Shown piece after piece: positions 9,584-16,491 of a stretch of DNA of 27,997 bases. Below the pieces are notes generated by a model that saw only the letters and a program-made list of their open reading frames with translations, was not told where the DNA came from and made no database searches. Source of the DNA: Prevotella sp. UBA1104 (GTDB taxonomy: Bacteria > Bacteroidota > Bacteroidia > Bacteroidales > Bacteroidaceae); the NCBI GenBank assembly GCA_002314055.1, contig DCBP01000121.1:1-27997 (forward strand), given 5' to 3'. The first letter of the stretch is position 1. Each line of letters starts with the position of its first letter. The position numbers were made by a program, and so were the translations under genes.

Positions 9584-9865
9584 TCCTTTTGGTTTTTATT
9601 AGTTAGTGAGCAAAATTCATAAAAGGTAAACACTCTACCTCCCTCATTTTGAAAGCAAAATTACAAATTCTTTGTCTGTTAAAGGTAAAAATGCATCGTT
9701 TGCAAGCTTGCAAACGCATGAATAACCCATGTGAAAATAATAAAAGCACTATATTTGTCAGAAAAAAAACACTACAGGTTGCTAACCTTATGGTATAATT
9801 AGACACAAACGAATGAAAATACCTAATGTAAACAACAAACGAATTAATTCTAAAGGATTTTTAAT
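9584..9865. other. Divergent intergenic control region
   Basis: No gene is credible here. Besides the palindrome it holds a TATATTTG -7-like box on the plus strand (9750-9757) without a clear -33 partner. It also holds a small dyad, AGGTT-gct-AACCT (9776-9788), that resembles the GTTGTAACCTT motif found upstream of terD and of the secreted protein gene. A TAATGT follows at 9824, at nearly the same distance as in those two leaders. No TTTG box sits at the corresponding downstream position. Confidence 0.45.
9697..9716. promoter_or_regulatory. 20-bp perfect palindrome, candidate operator
   Basis: The sequence CGTTTGCAAGCTTGCAAACG is a perfect palindrome in the gap between two divergent genes, 113 nt upstream of the minus-strand start at 9583. 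Its core TTGCAAGCTTGCAA (9700-9713) matches TTGTAACCTTGCAA at 11405-11418 and 21928-21941 at 12 of 14 positions. A dyad of this size without a T-tract fits a dimeric regulator site better than a terminator. The regulator is not identified. Confidence 0.55.
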
Positions 9866-9964
9866 ATGAAACAAAAGTACATAAAACATGACATAGAAGA
9901 AACTGAAAAGGAAAGTATTTCTATACTGGCCATAGATGAAATGAAGATACAAGTGAATACTTGA
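9866..9964 (+). CDS. Possible 32-residue small ORF
   Basis: ATG at 9866 is preceded by AAAGGA 10 nt upstream, a fair ribosome-binding site for this group, and opens a 32-codon frame ending at TGA 9962-9964. The predicted peptide begins MKQKYIKHDIEETEKES and is charged, with no signal peptide or known motif. It ends 51 nt before the TerB-like gene and could be a leader or simply chance. Confidence 0.25.
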   Translation: MKQKYIKHDIEETEKESISILAIDEMKIQVNT

Positions 9965-10015
9965 AAGAGTGATAACGTCTATATGGAAATATAAAAATAT
10001 AATAATCTTTTGAAC

Positions 10016-11410
10016 ATGAAACAGTCAGAAAGAGCCTGCATATTTCGCATTGTTTCAGATTTGATTAAAGCTGATGCAATTATAGATACACGCGAAATTG
10101 AAAAATTGGATGCCATAAAGGAAAAGTTTTCAATAAAAAACGAGGATGAGATTATCGGATCTTCTTTAACCTTGGCTGAAGCTGTAAAGACATTTTTAGG
10201 TATTGCAAACAAGCTTCAGGATGAACTGATAACAACATTCAACAGTATTGCAATGTCTGATAATTTTTGTGCACGAGAAGAAGCTTTACTGCTTATGGCG
10301 TTGCACCTTTGCATGAATCCCGTCTTCGATTCAGAGAGCAAAATAGTCTCAATAGATACTTCAAGCATATCTGTTGACCCTACACAAATATTATATGTAG
10401 AAAGTGATTTCGACAATGACATAAATTGGGAGATAAACGAAAAATTTAGGGAAATAACGTCAGAAGCACGTCTTGCCGGCTTTGATTTTGTATATCTACC
10501 GCAAATTGCAGCACATTACCGGGCTATTCCCGAGAATGAATTTCTGAAGATGTCAGGTTTTCTTTATCCTAAAGCGAGTAAAGACAAACTGGAAACTGTT
10601 GTTAATCAGTTGTATGCTCTTTCCACGTCAGAGTTCTGCAAAGATCAGCTTGCTGGGAAATTGGGCATAAAGGAATTTTCTGCTGTTTCTCCATCGCTAA
10701 TGATAAAAATTGGAGATTCTTTTGTCGGTGAGAAGAAAGTATCTAATTTTCTGTTAGTGGAATTGGACAATAATGTTTTAGATATCATAAGAAATATTCT
10801 TGACATATTTTCGGAGTATTATCAGAATTCACGTTTGAATTATTTGAAAGAAAAAAAAGGACGCTTCATATTTACAGGTTTGTACAAACAGATTTTCGAC
10901 CTGTATATGTTGAGGAAAGGAATAAAGAGTACTGTTGTTGTTGACGTATACCGTGAAACGATTCGTTTTCCTGAGGCCGAAATAAAATTAGAAAAGTTGC
11001 ATCGAAGAGAAAAAGCGCTGTATGCCTTGTTCCTATTGGAGACAAGAAGTGGAGGCATAAATTTTTCAAAACCTGACACTCCGCGCCAACTTGAGAAATA
11101 TGAAAGACGAATAAGTGCCGTTCAAGAAAAATACAAGATGATATACAAGAAATTCGGTGGAGATCCTCAAAAGGCTCCAAATCTTGCAATTCCAGAAATA
11201 AGGCTTCCTATGATTGCACTTATAAAAAAACAGTTAAAGAATTGTGGTGACGTTCTGTTTCATGTTGACGACTATATTATCCAACGAAATATCTTTGGTA
11301 ATTATTGTGTCGGCATACATCCTTCGTTTTGTTGCTGTAGTGGTGCAGATGCCAATGAAATATACAAACTGTCTGATTCTGAAGAATGGCAGAAAATAGC
11401 TGCGTTGTAA
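10016..11410 (+). CDS. TerB-like N-terminal domain protein, Ter-system accessory
   Basis: A 464-residue soluble protein. Residues about 1-105 are all-helical and read like the TerB/DjlA-type domain: DLIKADAIIDTREIEKLDAIKEKF, with acidic residues placed as in metal-binding TerB, then MSDNFCAREEALLLMALHL. The middle (about 110-320) is mixed alpha/beta and I do not recognise it. Residues about 323-455 resemble the C-terminal domain of the minus-strand neighbour: EKALYALFLL, Gly-Ile-Asn-Phe, a helix ending YKMIY, and a last strand YCVGI. A Cys-rich FCCCSG stretch lies close to the C-terminus. ATG 10016 is preferred over the in-frame TTG at 10010. The gene precedes the terD run by 127 nt with its own leader region between, so it may be a separate unit of the same system. 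TerB-like is a by-eye assignment. Confidence 0.65.
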   Translation: MKQSERACIFRIVSDLIKADAIIDTREIEKLDAIKEKFSIKNEDEIIGSSLTLAEAVKTFLGIANKLQDELITTFNSIAMSDNFCAREEALLLMALHLCMNPVFDSESKIVSIDTSSISVDPTQILYVESDFDNDINWEINEKFREITSEARLAGFDFVYLPQIAAHYRAIPENEFLKMSGFLYPKASKDKLETVVNQLYALSTSEFCKDQLAGKLGIKEFSAVSPSLMIKIGDSFVGEKKVSNFLLVELDNNVLDIIRNILDIFSEYYQNSRLNYLKEKKGRFIFTGLYKQIFDLYMLRKGIKSTVVVDVYRETIRFPEAEIKLEKLHRREKALYALFLLETRSGGINFSKPDTPRQLEKYERRISAVQEKYKMIYKKFGGDPQKAPNLAIPEIRLPMIALIKKQLKNCGDVLFHVDDYIIQRNIFGNYCVGIHPSFCCCSGADANEIYKLSDSEEWQKIAAL

Positions 11411-11537
11411 CCTTGCAACAATACGGAGGAATATTATGCAACTATGACTGTAATGTTTGCGGAGAAAAGCTCGGATAAATAAAAACAACGAACTTTGCAC
11501 GTGTAAATAAATATTGGTTTAACAAATAATTATTACT
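11404..11537 (+). promoter_or_regulatory. Leader/promoter of the terD operon, paired with that at 21927
   Basis: Three boxes stand at fixed places: GTTGTAACCTTGCAA (11404-11418, overlapping the stop of the TerB-like gene), CTGTAATGTT (11448-11457) and CTTTGCA (11493-11499) inside a GAACTTTG -7-like element. The start codon follows at 11538. The leader at 21927-22060 has the same boxes at the same offsets (0, +44, about +89) and its ATG at the same +134. The usual -33 TTTG is not at 19-21 nt, so an alternative sigma factor or activator is possible. Confidence 0.6.
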
Positions 11538-12110
11538 ATGATTAATCTTGAAAAAGGTCAGCGTATAAGCATGGACAAGGGACTTTCCCTTGTAGGTGTA
11601 GGACTTGGTTGGGATCCGAACGAGGGCTCCGGCTATGATTTCGATTTGGATGCATCTGCTTTTTTGTTAGGTGAGAACGGGCAGATTCCGCAACAGGAAT
11701 TTTTCGTTTTCTATGGTAACCAAAAAGCACCTGATGGTTCGGTAGAATCGATGGGAGATGACTTGACCGGTGGAAACAGCGATGGTGGAGACGATGAGAC
11801 TCTGAATGTTGACTTGGCAAAAGTAAGTTCTCAAATCAAAGAGATTATCTTCACAGCAACCATCTACAAAGCAGAAGAGCGTCGTCAGAATTTCGGGCAG
11901 GTTCGGAATTCGTATATACGTATATATGACGCTAAAACTAACACAGAGATTGCCCGTTATGATTTGGACGAGGACTTCTCTGTTGAGACAGCCGTAGAAT
12001 TTGGTCGTCTGTATCGTCATAATGGAGAATGGAAGTTTGAGGCAATTGGCAATGGCAACAAAGGTGGTCTGCAAGCTCTGGTAAACAAATACGCTAAACA
12101 ATTCGCATAA
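11538..12110 (+). CDS. terD: TerD-family calcium-binding stress protein
   Basis: A 190-residue canonical TerD/TerE protein. It opens with the LEKGQR strand seen in most TerD proteins of this operon, then has the calcium-binding motif YDFDLDASAFLLG, FVFYGN, and the acidic loop GDDLTG followed by GGDDETLNVDL. The family hallmarks NFGQVRNSYIRIYD, ARYDLDEDFS and FGRLYRHNGEWKFEAIGNG are all present, and the length is normal for the family. TerD proteins bind calcium and are linked to tellurite, oxidative and phage stress responses; the biochemical role is still open. It is the first gene of the run and follows the leader at 11404-11537. The next gene starts 6 nt downstream. Confidence 0.95.
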   Translation: MINLEKGQRISMDKGLSLVGVGLGWDPNEGSGYDFDLDASAFLLGENGQIPQQEFFVFYGNQKAPDGSVESMGDDLTGGNSDGGDDETLNVDLAKVSSQIKEIIFTATIYKAEERRQNFGQVRNSYIRIYDAKTNTEIARYDLDEDFSVETAVEFGRLYRHNGEWKFEAIGNGNKGGLQALVNKYAKQFA

Positions 12111-12116
12111 TCGCTT

Positions 12117-12797
12117 ATGGCTATTAACTTAATAAAAGGACAGCGAGTAGAGATTGCGCCAGGACTGACTCGCCTGAAAGTTGAAATGGGATGGAAAGTT
12201 AATCCAAACGCTGATCCTGCATATGACTTAGATGCTTCAACGTTTTTGTTGGGAAGTAACGGACAGATAGAAAATGAATATGATTTTGTTTTCTATGGGT
12301 CTGGCAATCAGGTACAAGCATTTGACTATAACGGAAATCCGCTTTTTGATGAAAACGGCAATGCTGTGATGCGCCCTATCTCTGTAGACAAAAGTGTTCT
12401 TGGCTCTGTAGACGACCTTGGCGATGATGACGATGACACGGGTGAGGGAAATGAAGAAATAGAAGTTGACTTAACCAAAACTTCTTCTCACGTTAAGGAA
12501 ATTCTTTTCACGGCAAGCATCTATTGGAATCCATCTGATTATAATGACCCACATAACGCTCCACGAATGAAATATAATTTCGGTCAGGTTCGTGACGCCT
12601 ACATTCAAATAAAGAATGCTATGAATGGCGAAGTAATATGCCGATACGACCTTGACGAGGATTTCTCTACAGATAAAGGTGTTGAGTTTGGACGTTTGTA
12701 CCGCCGTGGATCAGAGTGGAAATTTCAGGCAGTAGGCGAGGCACATAAAGATGGATTGGAACCTATTTGCCGTAAGTATGCATCTAAATTCATGTAG
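12117..12797 (+). CDS. terD: TerD-family protein with enlarged acidic loop
   Basis: A 226-residue paralogue of the preceding gene. It keeps YDLDASTFLLGSNGQI, FVFYGS, NFGQVRDAYIQI, CRYDLDEDFS and FGRLYRRGSEWKFQAVGEA. It differs in the calcium-loop region: about 20 extra residues (NGNPLFDENGNAVM) precede a very acidic run, DDLGDDDDDTGEGNEEIEVDL. A second insertion, WNPSDYNDPHNAPR, lies before the NFGQVR motif. The insertions should enlarge the loops near the calcium site and may change ion affinity or partner choice, which is inference. It starts 6 nt after terD and ends 2 nt before the TerA gene, so it is co-translated with both. Confidence 0.93.
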   Translation: MAINLIKGQRVEIAPGLTRLKVEMGWKVNPNADPAYDLDASTFLLGSNGQIENEYDFVFYGSGNQVQAFDYNGNPLFDENGNAVMRPISVDKSVLGSVDDLGDDDDDTGEGNEEIEVDLTKTSSHVKEILFTASIYWNPSDYNDPHNAPRMKYNFGQVRDAYIQIKNAMNGEVICRYDLDEDFSTDKGVEFGRLYRRGSEWKFQAVGEAHKDGLEPICRKYASKFM

Positions 12798-12799
12798 TT

Positions 12800-13438
12800 A
12801 TGGCTATAATTCTTGAAAAAGGTGGCGACATCCATCGAATAAATCTTGAAAAGCCGAGCGGCAGACCATTGGCGGGAGAGATTGTTATCAACCTTGACTG
12901 GAACAAAGGTGGCTTCTTTAAAAATCTATTCGGCAATGCGGTTGATTTGGATCTTGGCTGTTTCTATGAGATGCGTGACGGCAAGAAGATGCTGATAGAT
13001 GGATTGCAGTTTTCACATGGACGTGGAGGAGACCGCCATCATGTTACACGGCAGGGATGCTATGACCATACACCATACATATGGCATAAAGGAGACGACC
13101 GTGGAGGTGGTACATCATCGGGCGAAACAATACTTGTCAATCCCAATGGTGCGAACCAAATAAAGCGCATCATTGTCTATACCTTTATATATGAAGGCGT
13201 GGCTAAATGGTCAGAGACTAACGCTGTGGTAAAAGTGAAGGTTCCTGGCAGTGACGATGTGATTGTGGAAATGGGGCAACAGAATAGCAATAAGAAATTT
13301 TGCGCCATTGCCCAACTTGATTTCGGAACGGACAATTCCATTACCGTAAAGAAACTTATCACATTCCATAATGGTCATAGTGATTGTGACAAGGTGTATG
13401 GTTGGGGATTTAACTATTCACCAGGCAGTAAAGATTAA
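12800..13438 (+). CDS. terA: TerA-like member of the TerD superfamily
   Basis: A 212-residue protein with the pattern of TerA rather than TerD. It has the LEKGG opening, VDLDLGCFYEMRDGKK, LQFSHGRGG, YIWHKGDDRGGG, then IKRIIVYTFIYEGVAKW, and the C-terminal GHSDCDKVYGWGFNYSPGSKD that closes TerA proteins. TerA is part of the core ter gene set and, like TerD, is thought to bind metal through acidic loops. The acidic GDDRGGG loop occupies the place of the GDDLTG calcium loop of TerD. The gene starts 2 nt after the stop of the previous gene. No signal peptide is present, so it acts in the cytoplasm. Confidence 0.85.
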   Translation: MAIILEKGGDIHRINLEKPSGRPLAGEIVINLDWNKGGFFKNLFGNAVDLDLGCFYEMRDGKKMLIDGLQFSHGRGGDRHHVTRQGCYDHTPYIWHKGDDRGGGTSSGETILVNPNGANQIKRIIVYTFIYEGVAKWSETNAVVKVKVPGSDDVIVEMGQQNSNKKFCAIAQLDFGTDNSITVKKLITFHNGHSDCDKVYGWGFNYSPGSKD

Positions 13439-13457
13439 CAATTTAAAACCTAAAGAT

Positions 13458-14123
13458 ATGGCTATAAGACTTGAAAAAGGACAACGCATCAACCTTGAAA
13501 AAGAGAGTGGAACAAAGTTAACCAACTTCTGTGTTGGCTGCAACTGGGGAGCTATAACTAAGAAATCTTTCTTCGGACTATCAACAAAAATTGTCGATGT
13601 TGATTTAGATCTTAGTTGCATGATGTTTAATGCGGTAGGAAATGTTATTGACCATATATGGTCACCATTATACAATTTTGGTGGCAAAGTGCCTCAAGGA
13701 AAATTAGACTCCAACGACCGTGCTCTCCACCACACAGGTGATGACCTCACAGGCGACCAAGACGGAGATGACGGTCTTGACAATGAGATTATAACTGTCG
13801 ACCTGAATCGTGTGAACCCAGATGTCAACTCTATCGTTTTCTTCCTCAATATATACAACAACAATGAGTATAGAGGCGATTTCTCGGGAATACCGTATGC
13901 CTCAATCCGCATGTTTGAGGGAACACCGGAAAGACCGCCAAAGCAAGTTTTCGCACAATATGACGTTGCGACAAAAACAGAATGTGTTGGCAAACGAGCT
14001 TTGATTATGGGTAAACTTTACAGACGTAATGGCGATTGGAAGTTTGCCGCTATTGGTGATGCCTTTGAGGATAGAGACATTCGTTATACCATTCAACGTG
14101 TAGCAAAAGATTATTCAAAATAA
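13458..14123 (+). CDS. Divergent TerD/TerZ-like protein
   Basis: A 221-residue TerD-superfamily protein. The start at 13458 is chosen because the product then begins MAIRLEKGQRINLEK, the same opening as its neighbours; the frame stays open back to 13371, but that stretch overlaps the TerA gene. Family motifs are VDVDLDLSCMMF, HHTGDDLTGDQDGDDG, NEIITVDLNRV, YASIRMFE and GKLYRRNGDWKFAAIGDAF. The calcium loop is intact and strongly acidic, while the NFGQVR motif is replaced by DFSGIPYAS, so it is the most divergent of the set. It follows terA by 19 nt and precedes the first terY by 17 nt. Confidence 0.85.
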   Translation: MAIRLEKGQRINLEKESGTKLTNFCVGCNWGAITKKSFFGLSTKIVDVDLDLSCMMFNAVGNVIDHIWSPLYNFGGKVPQGKLDSNDRALHHTGDDLTGDQDGDDGLDNEIITVDLNRVNPDVNSIVFFLNIYNNNEYRGDFSGIPYASIRMFEGTPERPPKQVFAQYDVATKTECVGKRALIMGKLYRRNGDWKFAAIGDAFEDRDIRYTIQRVAKDYSK

Positions 14124-14140
14124 AAAGTAAACGCTAAAAT

Positions 14141-14779
14141 ATGAGAAGACTTCCCGTATATCTGCTCCTCGACACAAGCGGCTCAATGTATGGCGAGCCT
14201 ATCGAGGCGGTGAAGAATGGCGTGCAAACGCTTATCTCCACATTACGCAGCGACCCGTATGCTCTCGAGACAGCATACATCAGTATTATAACATTCAACA
14301 GCTCTGCTCAGCAGATTACTCCGCTTACAGAACTGGCTGCTTTCCAACAGCCAAGTATAGAAGCAAGCGGTTGCACAGCATTGGGAGAAGCACTGGAACT
14401 TCTGTCTAAAAAGATAGATACGGAAATTACTAAGACAACGGCAGAGGTGAAAGGCGACTGGCGGCCGTTGGTGTTCATAATGACAGACGGAGAACCTACA
14501 GACTCTATAACAAAAGGACTTGCAGAGTTCAAAAAACGCAAGTGCGGTATGGTCGTTGCCTGTGCTGCAGGCCAAGGTGCTAACACCAACACGTTGAAGC
14601 AAATCACCGAGAATGTGGTTCAGCTCGATACAGCCGACAGTGCCACTATCAAGGCTTTCTTCAAGTGGGTATCAGCATCCATAAGCACAAGCAGCAAGTC
14701 TGTGGAAGAGACAGCTGCTGAAGCCACTAATATGAGCGAGCTTCCGCCTCCTCCTCCAGAAGTGAATATCGTGGTATAA
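14141..14779 (+). CDS. terY: TerY vWA-domain protein 1
   Basis: A 212-residue von Willebrand A protein of the TerY group. The metal-ion-dependent adhesion site is complete: DTSGS (Asp11, Ser13, Ser15), the threonine in GCTALGEAL, and the aspartate in MTDGEPTD. The TerY-typical GEPIEAVKNG, SDPYALETAYISIITF and FKWVSASI are present. In known TerY-P loci this protein is the scaffold or target between a PP2C phosphatase and a kinase, both encoded here five and six genes downstream. The C-terminus is an extended tail ending ELPPPPPEVNIVV, nearly the same as in the next terY gene. A hairpin follows in the 73-nt gap. Confidence 0.93.
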   Translation: MRRLPVYLLLDTSGSMYGEPIEAVKNGVQTLISTLRSDPYALETAYISIITFNSSAQQITPLTELAAFQQPSIEASGCTALGEALELLSKKIDTEITKTTAEVKGDWRPLVFIMTDGEPTDSITKGLAEFKKRKCGMVVACAAGQGANTNTLKQITENVVQLDTADSATIKAFFKWVSASISTSSKSVEETAAEATNMSELPPPPPEVNIVV

Positions 14780-14797
14780 TAAATGCAATATAATAAA

Positions 14798-14832
14798 GTT
14801 GGGTGGTGTTTTCACTTATATCATCACCCGAC
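14798..14832 (+). other. Intra-operon RNA hairpin between two terY genes
   Basis: GTTGGGTGGTG (14798-14808) pairs with CATCACCCGAC (14822-14832), giving an 11-bp stem with two G-U pairs around a 13-nt loop. No T-run follows, so it is unlikely to be a full terminator. It may protect or partially attenuate the transcript between the TerD/TerY1 part and the distal genes. The 73-nt gap holding it is the largest within the run up to the kinase. Confidence 0.55.
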
Positions 14833-14852
14833 ATTCAGAATAATACAAATTT

Positions 14853-15491
14853 ATGAGCAGAAGATTACCGGTATATATCTTGATTGACACATCAGGCTCC
14901 ATGAAAGGTGAGCCGATAGAATCGGTAAAGGTAGGTCTTTCCGATATGATTGCCTCCTTGCGACTTGACCCCTATGCTTTGGAAACGGCTTGCATCAGTA
15001 TTATTACATACGACAAGGATGTGAAGCAGATATTGCCTCTGACAGAACTTGAAAATTTGCAACTGCCAGATATAGAATGTCCCGAATCAGGACCTACACA
15101 CACAGGTGCGGCTCTTAATATGCTATGCGATTGTTATGATCGTGAAGTGAACATGGGGTCTAAAGAGCATAAAGGTGATTGGATGCCGTTATTGTTTCTG
15201 ATGACTGACGGAAAACCCGCAGATTTGATGGTATATGAAGAAGCCATAAAGAATGTAAAGCGTCACCAATTCACCAATATAGTAGCCTGTGCTGCTGGTC
15301 CCAAAGCAAAAACAGAACCATTGAAGAAACTCACGGACAATGTTTTCACGCTTGACACGATGGATAGTAGTACATTTAAGAAATTCTTCCAATGGGTGAC
15401 AATCAATGTGCAGCAAGGCGGACGCACTATGGGAGTGACTGATAGTATGGAACTCCCACCACCTCCAATAGAAGTGAATGTTGTAATATAA
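14853..15491 (+). CDS. terY: TerY vWA-domain protein 2
   Basis: A 212-residue paralogue of TerY1. The metal site is kept: DTSGS (Asp12 onward), the threonine in SGPTHTGAALN, and MTDGKPADL. LDPYALETACISIITYD and FFQWVTINV match the family. The C-terminal tail ends ELPPPPIEVNVVI, repeating the tail of TerY1, although the segments just before it differ. That suggests selection on the tail itself, perhaps as a docking peptide. The following gene begins 12 nt downstream. Which partner each TerY serves cannot be told from sequence. Confidence 0.92.
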   Translation: MSRRLPVYILIDTSGSMKGEPIESVKVGLSDMIASLRLDPYALETACISIITYDKDVKQILPLTELENLQLPDIECPESGPTHTGAALNMLCDCYDREVNMGSKEHKGDWMPLLFLMTDGKPADLMVYEEAIKNVKRHQFTNIVACAAGPKAKTEPLKKLTDNVFTLDTMDSSTFKKFFQWVTINVQQGGRTMGVTDSMELPPPPIEVNVVI

Positions 15492-15503
15492 GAGAATGAA
15501 AAT

Positions 15504-15818
15504 ATGAATATTCATCAATTATCCCATACTCCATATTCTGAATTATCCAAAGAAATAGAAAAAGGAGGAAGATTCGTTTGTTATACTTATACAATATCAA
15601 TCATTCTTATGACTTTTAGACGGCCATCACAAGTCTATTTCTTGAAATCTAATGAATGGGGTATAAAATATGGGTGGAAATATTTACTCATTAGTCTTTT
15701 ATTTGGCTTATGGGGAGTACCTTGGGGACCAGTGTATACATTACAAGCAATATGGTATTCTTTTTTTCCAATAGAAGTAAATCCAAATGACACAGATTTG
15801 CCATATAACGTATATTAA
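15504..15818 (+). CDS. Small membrane protein in the Ter operon, function unknown
   Basis: A 104-residue protein without a recognised domain. It starts with a polar segment, HTPYSELSKEIEKGGRFVCY, then a moderately hydrophobic stretch (residues about 26-40). A strong membrane region follows, with WKYLLISLLFGLWGVPWGP and YTLQAIWYSFFP (about 57-90), so one hairpin or two to three helices are possible. The glycine-, proline- and tryptophan-rich turn is conspicuous. It sits between terY2 and the AIM24-type gene, 12 and 2 nt away, so it is an integral part of the operon and may tether the cytosolic Ter proteins to the inner membrane. That role is inference. Confidence 0.75.
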   Translation: MNIHQLSHTPYSELSKEIEKGGRFVCYTYTISIILMTFRRPSQVYFLKSNEWGIKYGWKYLLISLLFGLWGVPWGPVYTLQAIWYSFFPIEVNPNDTDLPYNVY

Positions 15819-15820
15819 TT

Positions 15821-16480
15821 ATGAATTGCAAGATTGTAGGTTACGAGTACAAAACCCTTGAGGTGGTCCTTACACCGGGAGAGTCGTTTTATGCGGAGCG
15901 TGGCAGCATAGTGTATGTAGACGAGGCTTTGCAACGCGATGCGGAGTGGAATGGTGGAGGCTCGGGCAACGGGCTTGGCAATCTGATAGGCGGTGTGCTA
16001 CGCTCTGCCCTGTCGGGAGAGTCGGTACTGATAATACATTTCTACAACCCTACCAACACCGACAAGAGAATGGTGTTGTCGGGCAGTATGTGCTCGCTTG
16101 TGCCGATACGTCTGCAAGGCGAGAATATGATTTGTCGCCGTGGTCACTATGTGGCTTCCACAAACAAGGTGAAGCTTAATCTCAACCTCAATCTGCAAGG
16201 TTTGTTGGGTGGTGTCGGCTTGTTTCAGAAAGTTGAAGGTAATGCTACGGTATTCCTTGACTCACTTGGAACACCTATAGAAAAAATATTGGCAAATGGC
16301 GAGACCGTAGAGATAGACGAGAACCATATTGTTGCATTGAAAGGTTTTCAGATATCACAAATACAGGCAGGTTGGTCGTTTGGCAATGTGCTGAGAGGCG
16401 AAGGCTTGAGCTTGATGAAGATAACAGGGCCTGGCAAAGTATATTTGAGTCCTATTCCAATGATAATTCCTAAACAATAA
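15821..16480 (+). CDS. AIM24/TIGR00266-family protein
   Basis: A 219-residue protein of the AIM24 (TIGR00266) family, a beta-rich fold. Typical features are LTPGESFYAERGSIVYVDEAL near the N-terminus, then a Gly-rich segment (GGGSGNGLGNLIGG), the FLDSLGTPIEKILANGETVEIDENHIVAL motif, and the closing GPGKVYLSPIPM. In the middle, RLQGENMICRRGHYVAS fits the family. Members are found beside Ter genes and elsewhere; the molecular role is unknown. No signal peptide is present. It lies 2 nt after the small membrane gene and 11 nt before the third terY, in a position that breaks up the terY series. Confidence 0.88.
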   Translation: MNCKIVGYEYKTLEVVLTPGESFYAERGSIVYVDEALQRDAEWNGGGSGNGLGNLIGGVLRSALSGESVLIIHFYNPTNTDKRMVLSGSMCSLVPIRLQGENMICRRGHYVASTNKVKLNLNLNLQGLLGGVGLFQKVEGNATVFLDSLGTPIEKILANGETVEIDENHIVALKGFQISQIQAGWSFGNVLRGEGLSLMKITGPGKVYLSPIPMIIPKQ

Positions 16481-16491
16481 TAATTAAATAT

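Noticed and set aside
9603..9806. 67-residue minus-strand ORF upstream of the 9002-9583 gene
   Set aside because: It covers the palindrome and promoter-like boxes, has no family pattern and reads like chance in an intergenic region.
13371..13457. Earlier start for the fourth TerD-family gene
   Set aside because: The extra 29 residues overlap the end of the TerA gene and precede the conserved MAIRLEKGQR opening shared with its neighbours.
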